Of a DNA stretch of 43,387 bases, positions 12,001-19,449 are shown piece after piece. Made by a program: the position numbers and the translations under genes. Source of the stretch: Gammaproteobacteria bacterium (GTDB lineage: Bacteria; Pseudomonadota; Gammaproteobacteria; CAIRSR01). Location of the stretch: assembly GCA_963575715.1 (NCBI GenBank), contig CAUYTW010000033.1:1-43387 (forward strand), written 5' to 3'. The notes beneath the pieces were generated by a model that worked only from the letters and a program-made list of their open reading frames with translations, was not told where the DNA came from and did not search any database. The stretch's first letter is position 1; every line of letters begins with the position of its first letter.

Positions 12001-13640
12001 CTGGTCGTCTTCGGAATGTTCGTAATAGGAATGACGTAATCCACAATTAGGCCAACTTTTTTGAATACTAGGGTTTTCAACTTTGTCGTAATGGCGAGAA
12101 ATTCGGGCAGAGCTTTTTTGTAATAAACGAAAATTAGCAGTTCTTCGCTTTCATTGACATCGTTATGCACGCCGCAGACGACGTATTTATGCGTCTCGGT
12201 CTGGCCGAGTTCATCAAGGATGACACGCTCAATATCATAGGGGTAATAATTCACGCCGCCAACAAAAAGTACTTCTTTGGCGCGGCCGGTGATGGTCAGT
12301 CGGCCTTGCGCCATGAAGCCGAGATCGTCGGTATGCAGCCAGCCATCGGGCAGCAGTAGGCGCTGCGTTGCCTCTGGGTTGCGATAATAGCCCGGCGTGA
12401 CGTGCGGGCCGCGCACTTGAATGTAGCCGATCACGTCATCAGCGACTGGTTGATTAGCTACATCCACAATGCGGATTTCGCCGTGCGCCAGTGGATCGCC
12501 AACATCCACAAAATTCACGGCATCCGGGCTGGTTGCGTCCACGCGGCGCACCTGCGTGCCGATATTCAATGATCGGCGATCTAGCGTATGCGGTTTGACC
12601 GCTGTCCCAATCGGATTGTACGACACGATCAGGGTCGCTTCCGCCAGCCCATACGCAGGAACCACTGCGGTGCGTGGCAGTCGATACTGCGCCATTTCCA
12701 CCATAAATGCCTGATAGAGACGATATGAAATCGGTTCTGCGGCGAGAATCAGATGCCGCACGCAACTCAAATCCCAATCTAGGTGGTCTTTGCGCCGTTG
12801 ATAAAGTTTCAAAAAGTGGCTGAAGCCAAAATCAGGTGTGCCGAGAATCGTCGCGCGCAATTCATGGACTTTTCTGAACCAGAGCGCGGGGTTCCAAATG
12901 AACGCCTGCGTGGCGATTAAACAGTGATTGACACCCGCGACCAGCGGCATCAGATGAAAGCCGACCAGCGAAAAATCGTGCGTCAGCGGTTTCCAGGTCA
13001 AGAAGGTATCCGCAGCGGTGATTTGCAAATAATTCGCCATATCCGCGATATTCACCAACAAATTGCGATGCGTCATCATCACGCCTTTGGGCGTGCCGGT
13101 GGATCCGGAGGAGAATTGAATATACGCGAGATCATCGGGCAGAGCGGGTGCGGGCGTGGCGGCGGTAATGCCCGCAGCGATCTCCGCGTAGAACAACGCA
13201 CGTGCCTGCAACGCCTGATAGGGCGCGTCCAAGCCATGCGCTTGCGCGAAATGCCCCAATTTAGTGAGCAATTTGATGTCATCGGTCACAAAATACGGCT
13301 GTGTTAAGATGTGCGCGACATTCAGCACTTTCCGCATTTTGTCGTCATTATTGGCAACTGCCAGCGCAATCGGCACAAAATGCCCAAGCAGACAGGCCCA
13401 CAGGGTGGTAATGAAATGGCGTGGTTCGTGCAATTGAAATACGATTTCCGCATTAGGCTGAACGCCCCGTTGTCGCAAATTCTGCAACATGATCGCAGCA
13501 GCATGATACAAATCTCGATAGGCAAGGAATTCCTGTTCATCAGAATGATTGACGAAAAATATGCCCCGGTCGGTCTGGCAATGCGCCTGTAACGCGTCAA
13601 TGAGCGTGAAGTATGAATACAAAGTTGAATTGGTTGTCAT
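6084..13640 (-). CDS. Type I polyketide synthase: FAAL-ACP-KS-AT-DH-KR-ACP
   Basis: 2518 residues. An acyl-AMP ligase domain (about 1-590, motif FSSGSTGTPKG near 180) activates a fatty acid and passes it to ACP1 (phosphopantetheine site S638, DLGLTSL). Then come KS (C877 in DTACSSF, HGTGTPLGD, NIGHLEPAAG), AT with GHSIGE (S1328) and HAFHSP, the latter typical of malonyl-CoA specificity, DH (H1633 in LADHKVFDE, D1807 in LHPGLIDACF), KR (GGTGALG and Y2273 in QGNYVAAN) and ACP2 (S2436, GLDSL). Predicted chemistry: load a fatty acyl chain, add one malonyl unit, reduce and dehydrate to an enoyl-ACP. In the DH motif the usual proline is serine (MVVSGA), so activity is likely but not certain. There is no thioesterase, so the chain is probably handed to the downstream KS protein. 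The product is unknown. Confidence 0.93.
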   Translation of the reverse strand: MTTNSTLYSYFTLIDALQAHCQTDRGIFFVNHSDEQEFLAYRDLYHAAAIMLQNLRQRGVQPNAEIVFQLHEPRHFITTLWACLLGHFVPIALAVANNDDKMRKVLNVAHILTQPYFVTDDIKLLTKLGHFAQAHGLDAPYQALQARALFYAEIAAGITAATPAPALPDDLAYIQFSSGSTGTPKGVMMTHRNLLVNIADMANYLQITAADTFLTWKPLTHDFSLVGFHLMPLVAGVNHCLIATQAFIWNPALWFRKVHELRATILGTPDFGFSHFLKLYQRRKDHLDWDLSCVRHLILAAEPISYRLYQAFMVEMAQYRLPRTAVVPAYGLAEATLIVSYNPIGTAVKPHTLDRRSLNIGTQVRRVDATSPDAVNFVDVGDPLAHGEIRIVDVANQPVADDVIGYIQVRGPHVTPGYYRNPEATQRLLLPDGWLHTDDLGFMAQGRLTITGRAKEVLFVGGVNYYPYDIERVILDELGQTETHKYVVCGVHNDVNESEELLIFVYYKKALPEFLAITTKLKTLVFKKVGLIVDYVIPITNIPKTTSGKIQRFHLLDAYKNGAFDATLSALQALTTGAPVAVPPVVPITVAEPEHLTMPSTPSTVEPLIAMLRQQVEELLGSSIQNWQLPLRDLGLTSLAITRLHQILEAMYKISLPITMIFDYPTIPALAGYLAMQIAAPTALRRAASVDAPAPLTASVAPQIPIAIIGQACRLPGGVHDPASFWELLRTKTDAIIDVPPDRWNRAAFYAADPDAPGKMYTTLGGFLTIPIDEFDANFFNISPKEVLSLDPQQRLVLEITYEAFENAGIDLSTLHGSQTAVYLGYSAIDATQAQLHGDAAKINAYTLTGSVASTAGGRISYTFGFEGPNVTVDTACSSFLVGLHLACQTLRTGEADLAVSVGVNVLLTPAAYIGFSKLRAISPHGRSRAFSASADGYGRGEGCGGIILKRLDDALRDGDRILGVIRGTAVNQDGKSNGLTAPSGLGQERCIRTTLKNAGLTPADVEYIEAHGTGTPLGDPIEVNALGNTYGHGHTKDRPLYLGSVKTNIGHLEPAAGAASVIKILQAFAHETLPPQLHFDTPNPRIPWAELPINVVTELTPWPRRAEPRRAGINSFGFSGTNAHAIIEEPPVQERPPATVERPQHILTLSAKTEPALRELAQRYAAYCTVDTLPPIGDICYTANVGRQHFSLRINVMGDTLATFGTRLTAWAAGEAVSGVITNLEATPPDKSDLVFLFTGQGSQYVGMGQELYATQPVFKAAFDTCDRLFRPYLLKSLSSLIYGVQADETLVNRTDFTQSLIFAIEYALAELWRSWGVVPAAVTGHSIGEYAAAVVAGILTLDDAVKLVAARGRLMAMAPGHGVMASVTADEAQVVAAVAPYQAEVSIAAYNSPKALVIAGAAAAVQTIVEQLQAQGIETKLLTVSHAFHSPLMEPILDDFAQIAAGVTYHTPKCSYFSTLTGQLLTHTPDATYWSQHIRQPVRFAAAMQALAAEGYELFVEIGGHTILSALGARNVSTGRFYPSLKKDKNDWEQILATVGQLDAAGLNINWRGFDQPYPRQKVALPTYPFQRERFPLDFSWTLNASAQPNLKLPTTRVHPLLHRCFQSPLLKDTFYESWYSAEVLPFLADHKVFDEMVVSGATHVSLLLGVAEHLAGTPGAVLDDVVFPQAMVIPEGQGCTVQAVATAEDAAMRAVQIITLEPNMDKPTGILHATGKILIDPIKKSEPLRLTTPLADLWARCPQEMPAEELYARHSQRKIDLGPSYQWTTMTRKGVQEVVCELRRPPQLAMEGLADYQLHPGLIDACFGAMISATEMRPDETLIPFRLEQVRFYQRPQQYPIYAHARLRANDVNSERGDIQLFDAADLVIAEFQGLEGRKVRREMLQQGRPKDFRPWLYTITWQPQPTTPNAPATPGHWLIFVDPDGIGTQLAVQLQSQGDTCTVVTPGLAYRQINTAQYQINPTAPDDYRQLLQAVTAPYRGIVVAWHLTQEPPDTTACNSVLCLVQAFTQTAVAEPPQLFLLTQGAQPVIATAALRPAQALVWGLGKVIALEHPELRCLRLDLDPEATSTDIAALAAELRAADPSNEDQIAWRNATRYVPRLTPHPGLLAEEQPQITVRADSSYLITGGTGALGVRVAQWLTTQGAGAVILTSRRSATPEIQTEIDRINAAGAYITVMPADVTDPQAVATLLVAIHASQPPLRGILHAAGTLHDGVLRQQPWDEFQRVLAPKVAGAWHLHQLTRNLQLDFFISFSSMVALLGSVAQGNYVAANTFLDTLMHARRQAGLPGLSINWGPWAETGMAAALNEHDQQRITAQGFEFIPPEDGMRVLARLLHTNNPQIGVLPVNWTQFAQHFAGGAWPAFLERVQPRTSAKKEPKASLREQVAAAPVAKQRAVVMEFLRGEIVRVMELAANYQIQPRQRLQEMGLDSLMTVELGRRLQAAVGQSLRFTLVFDYPTLEALTDYLTTDVLKLAPAAEEMTPVDNTARVEIAEMSDAEAEALLLQKLNTYTS

Positions 13641-13689
13641 GTTTGAGTGTTTGGCTTAATAAAAACTTTTAACTTTTTGCAGTTTATAC

Positions 13690-13830
13690 TAGAAGTTATA
13701 CAGTTGAAAATTTAAGTCATTCTGCGCGAAGCGAAACGGAGTCGCAGAATCCATCTACAGAAAAATTCTGTATTCTGCGACTGCGCGCAGAATGATAACA
13801 AAAAAAATTTAATCTTTTACAGAATAACAG
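13690..13830. repeat. MITE-like palindromic repeat, copy A (right end decayed)
   Basis: The left end TAGAAGTTATACAGTTGAA (13690-13708) matches the terminal repeat of copies B, C and D. It is followed by the shared palindrome CATTCTGCGCGAAG / GCAGAATCC / GATTCTGC-type arms. The right terminal repeat is not recognisable, so this copy is degraded. It occupies most of the gap between the large PKS gene and the DUF697 gene; the remainder of that gap (13641-13689 and 13831-13861) shows nothing else. Confidence 0.75.
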
Positions 13831-13861
13831 AAAAATCAATCTATTTTTTAATGCAGCGAGT

Positions 13862-14401
13862 TCAGTTTTGGGTATTCATAGATGAAAACTGTTTGCGCAT
13901 GAATATTTTTCCTTCTTCAAAGCCACGATTAAAATCTTGGGCCGCCGCCACAGTATCGAATGTTTCTAATGTTTTTCCGTTGGCGAACTGACGCATAAAA
14001 ATATGTCCCATCGTATGAGTAATCGCGCCGGAAAGCAGGGGCCTAACCGCCAACGAACCCAAAAATCCCACTCCTGGCAACAGTAAGGTGGCTACACCGA
14101 TCAAATAATAAGTAATCCACTGGGTGTGCGCGCCGCCAAGTATAGCGGAAATAATCGCCTTAGTGCGATATTCTGGAGTTGGAACATCATAAATTCGCCC
14201 TAAGTCGTGGATCATTTTACCCAAGAGGGCACTAATCGAAACCTGATCGAACAGCGGAAAGGGAATAAATCCAATGCCGCTAGCCGTTAGGGTGTAGTAG
14301 TGTATGAGTATGCGCGCCTGTTCATGGGAAATGTTTGCATTATCACCGTCTGCGGTAATATGAGTAGACAGGACTGGCAGCGAGATACTTGAGGAATTCA
14401 T
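13862..14401 (-). CDS. DUF697 (YcjF-like) membrane protein
   Basis: 179 residues. The segment from about 25 to 150 has the DUF697 pattern: an amphipathic helix with ILIHYYTLTASGIGFIPFPL, then a conserved Asp-Gln before a helix rich in small residues, then one or two hydrophobic segments (about 95-130, around LLLPGVGFLGSLAVRP). DUF697 domains normally occur in inner-membrane proteins near GTPases or as tails of GTPases; here there is no GTPase neighbour, so the partner is unknown. The start ATGAAT directly abuts the 3' end of a HEARO-like element. It is on the same strand as the PKS genes and 221 bp upstream of them, but a MITE sits between, so shared transcription is uncertain. Confidence 0.7.
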   Translation of the reverse strand: MNSSSISLPVLSTHITADGDNANISHEQARILIHYYTLTASGIGFIPFPLFDQVSISALLGKMIHDLGRIYDVPTPEYRTKAIISAILGGAHTQWITYYLIGVATLLLPGVGFLGSLAVRPLLSGAITHTMGHIFMRQFANGKTLETFDTVAAAQDFNRGFEEGKIFMRKQFSSMNTQN

Positions 14402-14465
14402 TCAGAGTCTCCAAAAAAACTCCGCCCTTGAGGGTGGAGAGGAAAGAAGATTAGTAGACGGTAGC
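14402..14465 (-). mobile_element. 3' terminal fragment of a HEARO-like element (copy 4)
   Basis: On the minus strand the segment CTTCTTTCCTCTCC, a short variable stretch, AAGGGCGG, then GGAGAC just before the gene start matches the 3' end of the copy before mamD almost base for base (CTTCTTTCCTCTCC, AAGGGCGG, CTCGGAGACA). As there, the next four bases are ATGA, the start codon of the DUF697 gene. The 5' core of the element is not visible, so this is a fragment or a diverged copy. Confidence 0.55.
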
Positions 14466-14559
14466 GCCTTAATCAATAGGATAATCTGGAAGAAAACGAA
14501 TTTAATTGATTAAATTACTCAACAAAAAACCCCGTAACCCGAATTAATGATAAAAATCC

Positions 14560-16293
14560 ATGAGTTTAAAGCCCTGGCGAGAGATTGCTATTCCCCATCG
14601 TGACGTGCTGGAGGAGACCTTCCTGCAATTAGGATTCAACGCCGATATCACAGCGGTGCATAGCGGCAAGGCAGCCCGTGAATATCAAGAAGCCACTGCC
14701 TTTTTTGAGCGGACTTTTCTCACCGATGGGTTGCGCGCGCTGTTGATTCGAGTGGCGCGACGCCTTGTCAGTCAGGGCGGTGAACCGCTGCTTTGGTTTC
14801 AGGCACCTCGTGGTGGAGGCAAGACCCATGCGCTGCTTGCTGCCTATCACTTGGCTAATCACCACTGCATGCTTACCGAATTAATTAGCATTCCCGAATT
14901 GCTTGATCAAGCAGAAGTGGTGGATTTACCACGCGTGCGAATGGCGGTGCTTGACGGTGCCGCCCATACTCCCCATCAACACTGGAAACGTGGCCAACGG
15001 ATTATTCGGACACTATGGGGTGAGCTGGCCTGGCAATTAGGTGGCGAGGAATGCTTGAGTCGCATCTTGAACGCCGACGCAACCGGCACTTCCCCTAGCA
15101 AGGAAACTCTTCATGAGTTACTCGAAAGTCATGCGCCATGCATGATCCTGATGGATGACTTAGTTACCTATATCCGGCAACTCCCAGTAGGGCGGATTCT
15201 AAGTGGGGGAAGCTATGACAGCAATCTTTCCTTCCTTGGGGCACTCATTGAAGCGGCGGATCAAATTCCCACAGCCATCGTGCTGGCCGCCCTGCCCGAA
15301 TCCGCAAACGACCCGCGCGGGATTGCCACCTTGCGTTCGCTGGAAAAAATTTTTGCACGAACAACGGAACGCTGGAAGCTGATGACCAGTGATGAAGTTT
15401 TCGCAATTGTTGGATGCCGGTTGTTCGAACCGATTCTTGACCTCGCTGCTCAAGACATCATATGTCGCGCCTTTACTAAAACTTATGAAGATGAAGGAGC
15501 GAAATTTTCCGCTGAAACCCAGGAAAGTCGTTATCTTGAACGGCTGCGACGCGCCTATCCTATCCATCCAGAAATTTTTGATCGCTTTCATGAGGATTGG
15601 AGCATCATTGATGGTTTTGCCGGTACTCGCGGGATTCTCAAGTTCATGGCTAAGGCTATCCACCGACTATGGAAGGAAAATAATCGAGATTTGATGATAT
15701 TGCCCGGAAACCTGCCGCTTCATGATGAATACGTGTGTAACGATTTGCTTGATTACTTGCCCTCTGGCTGGAAAATAGTCATTGAGCAAGATATTGACGG
15801 CGAGCAGGCTGAAACGACCAAGATTGAAAACCATGAATCACGTTTCGAGTTAGTAAACGCCGCACGCCGCGTGGCGCGAACCATTTTTTTTGGTAGCGCC
15901 GCCTGTTCGGTGGCGACCACGGATGATGTTCATGGTGTCGATCGCGCTCATATATTGCTCGGGTGCCTTCAGCCAGGACAGGTATCCTCAGTCTACCTTG
16001 ACGCCCTAGAGAAGCTGTGCGAACGCCCAAGCCATCTTAAATATTTTGACGACAACCTTCGCAAGACAACCTCTTATTGGTATGAGCTACAAGAAAATAA
16101 AAAAAATCAACGGCATGAGCCAACGATTACTCCATCCAATTCACCAGCGAGGAACGTGAATTTACCGTTATTTCACGAAACCACCGAAGTCCGTGCGGAA
16201 ACACTCATGCAATTCACAGACAAAATCAACGCCGCGCTTACCGCGAATCCACGAGCAATTATAAAAATAACGCTTGAAATTTTAGAAAAATAA
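14560..16293 (+). CDS. DUF499-type AAA+ ATPase, shorter than usual
   Basis: 577 residues. It begins with the family hallmark KPWREIAIPHRDV and has a FFERTFLTDGLRALL segment. The Walker A region reads APRGGGKTHAL (lysine 88; family form is GGGKTH) and the Walker B-like segment CMILMDDLVTY lies near 195-205. DUF499 proteins are large predicted ATPases usually encoded beside DUF1156-type DNA methylases and helicases in restriction-like or defence loci; family members are about 1000 residues, so this protein lacks roughly the C-terminal half. No methylase, helicase or nuclease is next to it. Its start lies 158 bp from the divergent DUF697 gene. It could be a retained piece of a defence locus or a shorter, separate subfamily. 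The cellular role cannot be stated. Confidence 0.7.
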   Translation: MSLKPWREIAIPHRDVLEETFLQLGFNADITAVHSGKAAREYQEATAFFERTFLTDGLRALLIRVARRLVSQGGEPLLWFQAPRGGGKTHALLAAYHLANHHCMLTELISIPELLDQAEVVDLPRVRMAVLDGAAHTPHQHWKRGQRIIRTLWGELAWQLGGEECLSRILNADATGTSPSKETLHELLESHAPCMILMDDLVTYIRQLPVGRILSGGSYDSNLSFLGALIEAADQIPTAIVLAALPESANDPRGIATLRSLEKIFARTTERWKLMTSDEVFAIVGCRLFEPILDLAAQDIICRAFTKTYEDEGAKFSAETQESRYLERLRRAYPIHPEIFDRFHEDWSIIDGFAGTRGILKFMAKAIHRLWKENNRDLMILPGNLPLHDEYVCNDLLDYLPSGWKIVIEQDIDGEQAETTKIENHESRFELVNAARRVARTIFFGSAACSVATTDDVHGVDRAHILLGCLQPGQVSSVYLDALEKLCERPSHLKYFDDNLRKTTSYWYELQENKKNQRHEPTITPSNSPARNVNLPLFHETTEVRAETLMQFTDKINAALTANPRAIIKITLEILEK

Positions 16294-16316
16294 ATTCTTC
16301 GCATTTTCATTTGTTT

Positions 16317-16453
16317 TAGGAGTTATGCAGTTGAAAAATAGTAATTCATTCTACACAGATTCTGCGACTATGATCGCTAACGCGACCTCCGCGCAGAATG
16401 ATAGAAAAAATTCAATTCTGTATAGAGTTGCAAATTCAACTGCGTAACTCCTA
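16317..16453. repeat. MITE-like palindromic repeat, copy B
   Basis: Terminal inverted repeats of 19 bp with one mismatch: TAGGAGTTATGCAGTTGAA (16317-16335) and the reverse complement of TAGGAGTTACGCAGTTGAA (16435-16453). The interior carries GATTCTGCGAC and GCGCAGAATGAT arms shared with the other copies. Both outer edges are TA, as expected for elements moved by an IS630/Tc1-mariner-type transposase; no ORF is inside. A lone end-like sequence (AGTTACCCAGTTGAAAAAT) follows at about 16467-16485. The rest of the 370-bp gap up to 16663 is A+T-rich and shows no further gene. Confidence 0.85.
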
Positions 16454-16663
16454 ATTGTTTGTAAAAGTTACCCAGTTGAAAAATATTTATCACAAGTCAG
16501 CGTTGTGGCTAGGTAAAATTTTTGATCTCGTTGTGATTTCGCTGACAGAATATGGTGGTTGTGTTAGAATATGGTAGTTATGTTTTGACACCACTACAAA
16601 TAAATTCGTAGAATTTTTGATAATTTTTAATTTAATGATCATTCTTTATTTTTAAGGTACGGC

Positions 16664-19015
16664 ATGGCTAAACCGAAGATCAAACCTCGTTTCACGCCTC
16701 CAACGACTGTTCAACTTCTTGCCCAGGCCGATGCCCATCAAACGGCTCAACGTTATAAGGATCTCATTGAGGTTTACAAGGAGTTGTTACGGCGGGAAGC
16801 ATGTCCAGAATGGGAAGTTGCTTTGGCTCAGGCGTATGGTCAGCGAGCGCGGGCCTTGGCCGCCAAGGGAATGTACCGCGAAGCAGTAGCCATGTGGGAA
16901 AGCAGTCATATTTCTGAGCATTCTAAATCGGATACCGCCATGGTTGTCGGCTGGATGCTCGCAGTAGGAATGTATTCTCAAGCAACGATATTACTGCGGG
17001 AAATTCCTGTTTTACCGGCAGATATCCAAATTCGCCTTGGTGTTGCCTTGTTGATGGGACACGATGAGCTTGCTTCTGGTCTACCTGACGATGCGCCACT
17101 GATTCGTCATTTGGAATGGGCGCGGAGCGCATTGAAAGCGTGGTGCCAAGGAAATGATGTCGCAGCGCGAGAACAGTTACGCGCGATCCCCTTCCGTTCC
17201 CCCTACCGCGAGCTGCGTCAAATTATTCAAGGATTATTGGCTACGGATCAGGAATCCATCGAAACAATTCCAGTTACTTCGCCTTACGCCGGTTTTGCGC
17301 GGGCGGCGTTTGCCTCCCGGGCACCGCTGGTTACCCTGGAAAAACGCCTTGCTGCACTGCGTCCTGCCGAACAAGAACTGGCAGCAATATTGCGCGGCGT
17401 AGATCCTGCCCAGTTGCGGGTAATCCTTGACTTGCGGGCTGCCCTTGTCAACACCAACGAAAATCTCGTGCCGCTATTCCGTTGGGTTACCACCAAGCCC
17501 GCGCCAGTCGCTGAGGAGCAGGCGCGACGTTTTGCCCTTGCCATCCTTCCTCATCAACCGCAGTTGCTCGATATTTTTCTCAAGCGTTTCGGGCCGCTCA
17601 ATCCCTTTGAAAATGCTCGCCTGCGCGCCTTATTCGCCGAACGCGATGATGACCTGGAGCGAGCGCAGTCTTATTGGAAGACCGCGTTTAATGCCTGTGA
17701 CCGCAAGGATGCCACGAGCATTTTGATGGGCGCGTTAATCCTGCGCCATCAGGCCATGATCGAGACCAAAATGAATGGCCCAGACGATCCCGAGGTTATT
17801 AAATATCTGAATCAAAGCCTAAAACTGGACCCTCTCGACCAGCCGACTTGGTTGAGCATCATCAAACAGATGCGTGGATCTTCCGATGCGCCGAAGTGGT
17901 ATACGTTGGCTGAACAGGCATTGACGCATCTTCCCGAAGATTCTGAATTATTGCTGCTTGCAGCTCAGGGAGCCGCCGAGCGTGGTGCTTACAAAAAGGC
18001 AATTGGCTATGTCACCACTTTGTTACGCCTCGACCCCATTAATATCAGCGCACGGCGGCTGTTGATTGGTCTGCATCTGAGCCATGCACGCAAGTCGTTG
18101 AAGGTGCAAAAGATCGCCATTGCAGCGCGTGAGCTGGATGCGGCGAAAAATTTATCCTACGGTGACGCTGACGCTGTCAGGATCGCAATCAATCAAGCCC
18201 TTCTCGCCCTAGCACAAGGGCAACTTCAATCAGCGCGAGAATTTGCCGTCCGAGCGATGAGTGGACCCGCTGGAGGAATCGGAATAGCGCTGCTGTCGCA
18301 GGTCGAGGGCCAGCAGGCGGGATTCAAGCAGAAAGATTTGATTTTTCTGTCCGAGGGTTTGATCGAGGCTGCCCCGAGTGCCGTCCAAATCGTCGCTCTG
18401 CTGGAATTACTGGAAGAACTACAGCCTCTCCATGCCGATCTTGTCCAGTCGCTCATTAAAACCATTTTGCAGCCTTCACTGCGCGCAGCCGCTACTCATC
18501 ATTCCTATACTGAGGATCAGCTTATTTGTCTATTCGAGATCCTGCGCAAGGGACTCCACTGGGATTTGATGGTCGCATACGCAACAACCGCCCTGGAACG
18601 TTGGCCGGGGCGTCCTATCTTTGTTTTTTATTATTACACCGGTGTCAGTCATAATCAGGGCAGTCGACTCGCCAAGCGTGACCTGAGCGTCTTGGAGGAA
18701 GCCCGTGAAGCGGCCATGCAAGCGGATGATATCCATACTGTTCGTCTGATCGATGAACTGATGGAGATATTTCCTTTCCGGCGGCTGTTTCCACGACGCA
18801 ACCCACGCAGTGAAAAGCCATTAGATCCGCACGATATTCCCATGCCGCCAGAGATCCAGAAAATGGTGAACGAAATAAACGAAATGTCGGAAGAGCTGGA
18901 TCAACCTCATGATGAACTCATTCGGAATCTGCTGGAAAATTTTATCGAGAATATGGATGATTCCGAACCACATGGCCGACGTCAACGTCGTCGGGGTCGA
19001 GGAAAAAACAAATAA
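16664..19015 (+). CDS. Large TPR-like helical-repeat protein of unknown function
   Basis: 783 residues, no signal peptide and no clear membrane segment. The sequence is mostly paired helices of tetratricopeptide type, for example the YKDLIEVYKELLRREACPEW and ALAAKGMYREAVAMWE segments near the N-terminus and repeats around 390-470 (LPEDSELLLLAAQGAAERG). TPR proteins act as scaffolds for protein complexes. The C-terminus changes to an acidic stretch (EEIDQ-like, about 735-770) and ends in a strongly basic tail (RRQRRRGRGKNK) that could bind nucleic acid or acidic partners. It stands alone, with a repeat-filled gap before it and a hairpin after it. I do not recognise a named family. Confidence 0.7.
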   Translation: MAKPKIKPRFTPPTTVQLLAQADAHQTAQRYKDLIEVYKELLRREACPEWEVALAQAYGQRARALAAKGMYREAVAMWESSHISEHSKSDTAMVVGWMLAVGMYSQATILLREIPVLPADIQIRLGVALLMGHDELASGLPDDAPLIRHLEWARSALKAWCQGNDVAAREQLRAIPFRSPYRELRQIIQGLLATDQESIETIPVTSPYAGFARAAFASRAPLVTLEKRLAALRPAEQELAAILRGVDPAQLRVILDLRAALVNTNENLVPLFRWVTTKPAPVAEEQARRFALAILPHQPQLLDIFLKRFGPLNPFENARLRALFAERDDDLERAQSYWKTAFNACDRKDATSILMGALILRHQAMIETKMNGPDDPEVIKYLNQSLKLDPLDQPTWLSIIKQMRGSSDAPKWYTLAEQALTHLPEDSELLLLAAQGAAERGAYKKAIGYVTTLLRLDPINISARRLLIGLHLSHARKSLKVQKIAIAARELDAAKNLSYGDADAVRIAINQALLALAQGQLQSAREFAVRAMSGPAGGIGIALLSQVEGQQAGFKQKDLIFLSEGLIEAAPSAVQIVALLELLEELQPLHADLVQSLIKTILQPSLRAAATHHSYTEDQLICLFEILRKGLHWDLMVAYATTALERWPGRPIFVFYYYTGVSHNQGSRLAKRDLSVLEEAREAAMQADDIHTVRLIDELMEIFPFRRLFPRRNPRSEKPLDPHDIPMPPEIQKMVNEINEMSEELDQPHDELIRNLLENFIENMDDSEPHGRRQRRRGRGKNK

Positions 19016-19031
19016 CTCTGCTTCCTAAAAT

Positions 19032-19055
19032 GAGCACATAAGTGTTTATGTACTC
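19032..19055. terminator. Hairpin after the TPR gene
   Basis: GAGCACATAA-GTGT-TTATGTACTC forms a 10-bp stem with one G-T pair and a 4-base loop, 17 bp after the stop codon. No strong T run follows, so it may be a weak or Rho-assisted terminator. The remaining 19056-19449 has no gene; it holds several short palindromes (around 19135-19150 GGCTAGCCTGCGCTAGC, and CGCGAAACTTTCGCG at about 19260-19273) of unknown meaning. Confidence 0.45.
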
Positions 19056-19449
19056 AAATTAAGGATAATTCGCACTCCGTTGATAGTGTTATCACTGCAA
19101 CTGGAGTCCTGGTTGGGCAGTCTCAACCGGAGGCTAGCCTGCGCTAGCAACATCATTACTTATTTACATAGCCCCCGGCCTTGCCGTGAAATTTAACTCG
19201 TTGATCATCCTTGGGCGAGCTAATTTGCGAACCAATGTACGTCACGTAATGACGGTACGCGAAACTTTCGCGCTATGGATACTATCCACGCACGAATTAT
19301 AAATAAGCATGCTTAAAAAACAAAGAGGATATCTTTATTTATCTTTTTTATTCTTCTCTCTTTAGTGGGTTTTCTTGGGTCGGTAGTGTTTTTCATATCC
19401 TTAATTGAACACTATTATTCATATTATAAGCTACTAGAGTCTAGCTCCT

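Noticed and set aside
11336-12777. Additional genes antisense or out of frame within the PKS genes
   Set aside because: The PKS frames are continuous with all catalytic motifs; the others are shadows in G+C-rich DNA.
14560-16293. A BREX or DISARM defence system
   Set aside because: Only the ATPase is present; there is no methylase, helicase, nuclease or phosphatase partner.
16664-19015. A second MamA-like magnetosome TPR gene
   Set aside because: It is over three times longer, has a basic tail, and is separated from the mam cluster by housekeeping genes.
19100-19290. Another HEARO-like copy before the glycosyltransferase gene
   Set aside because: It has palindromes but lacks the core and the terminal hairpin, and it ends far from the start codon.
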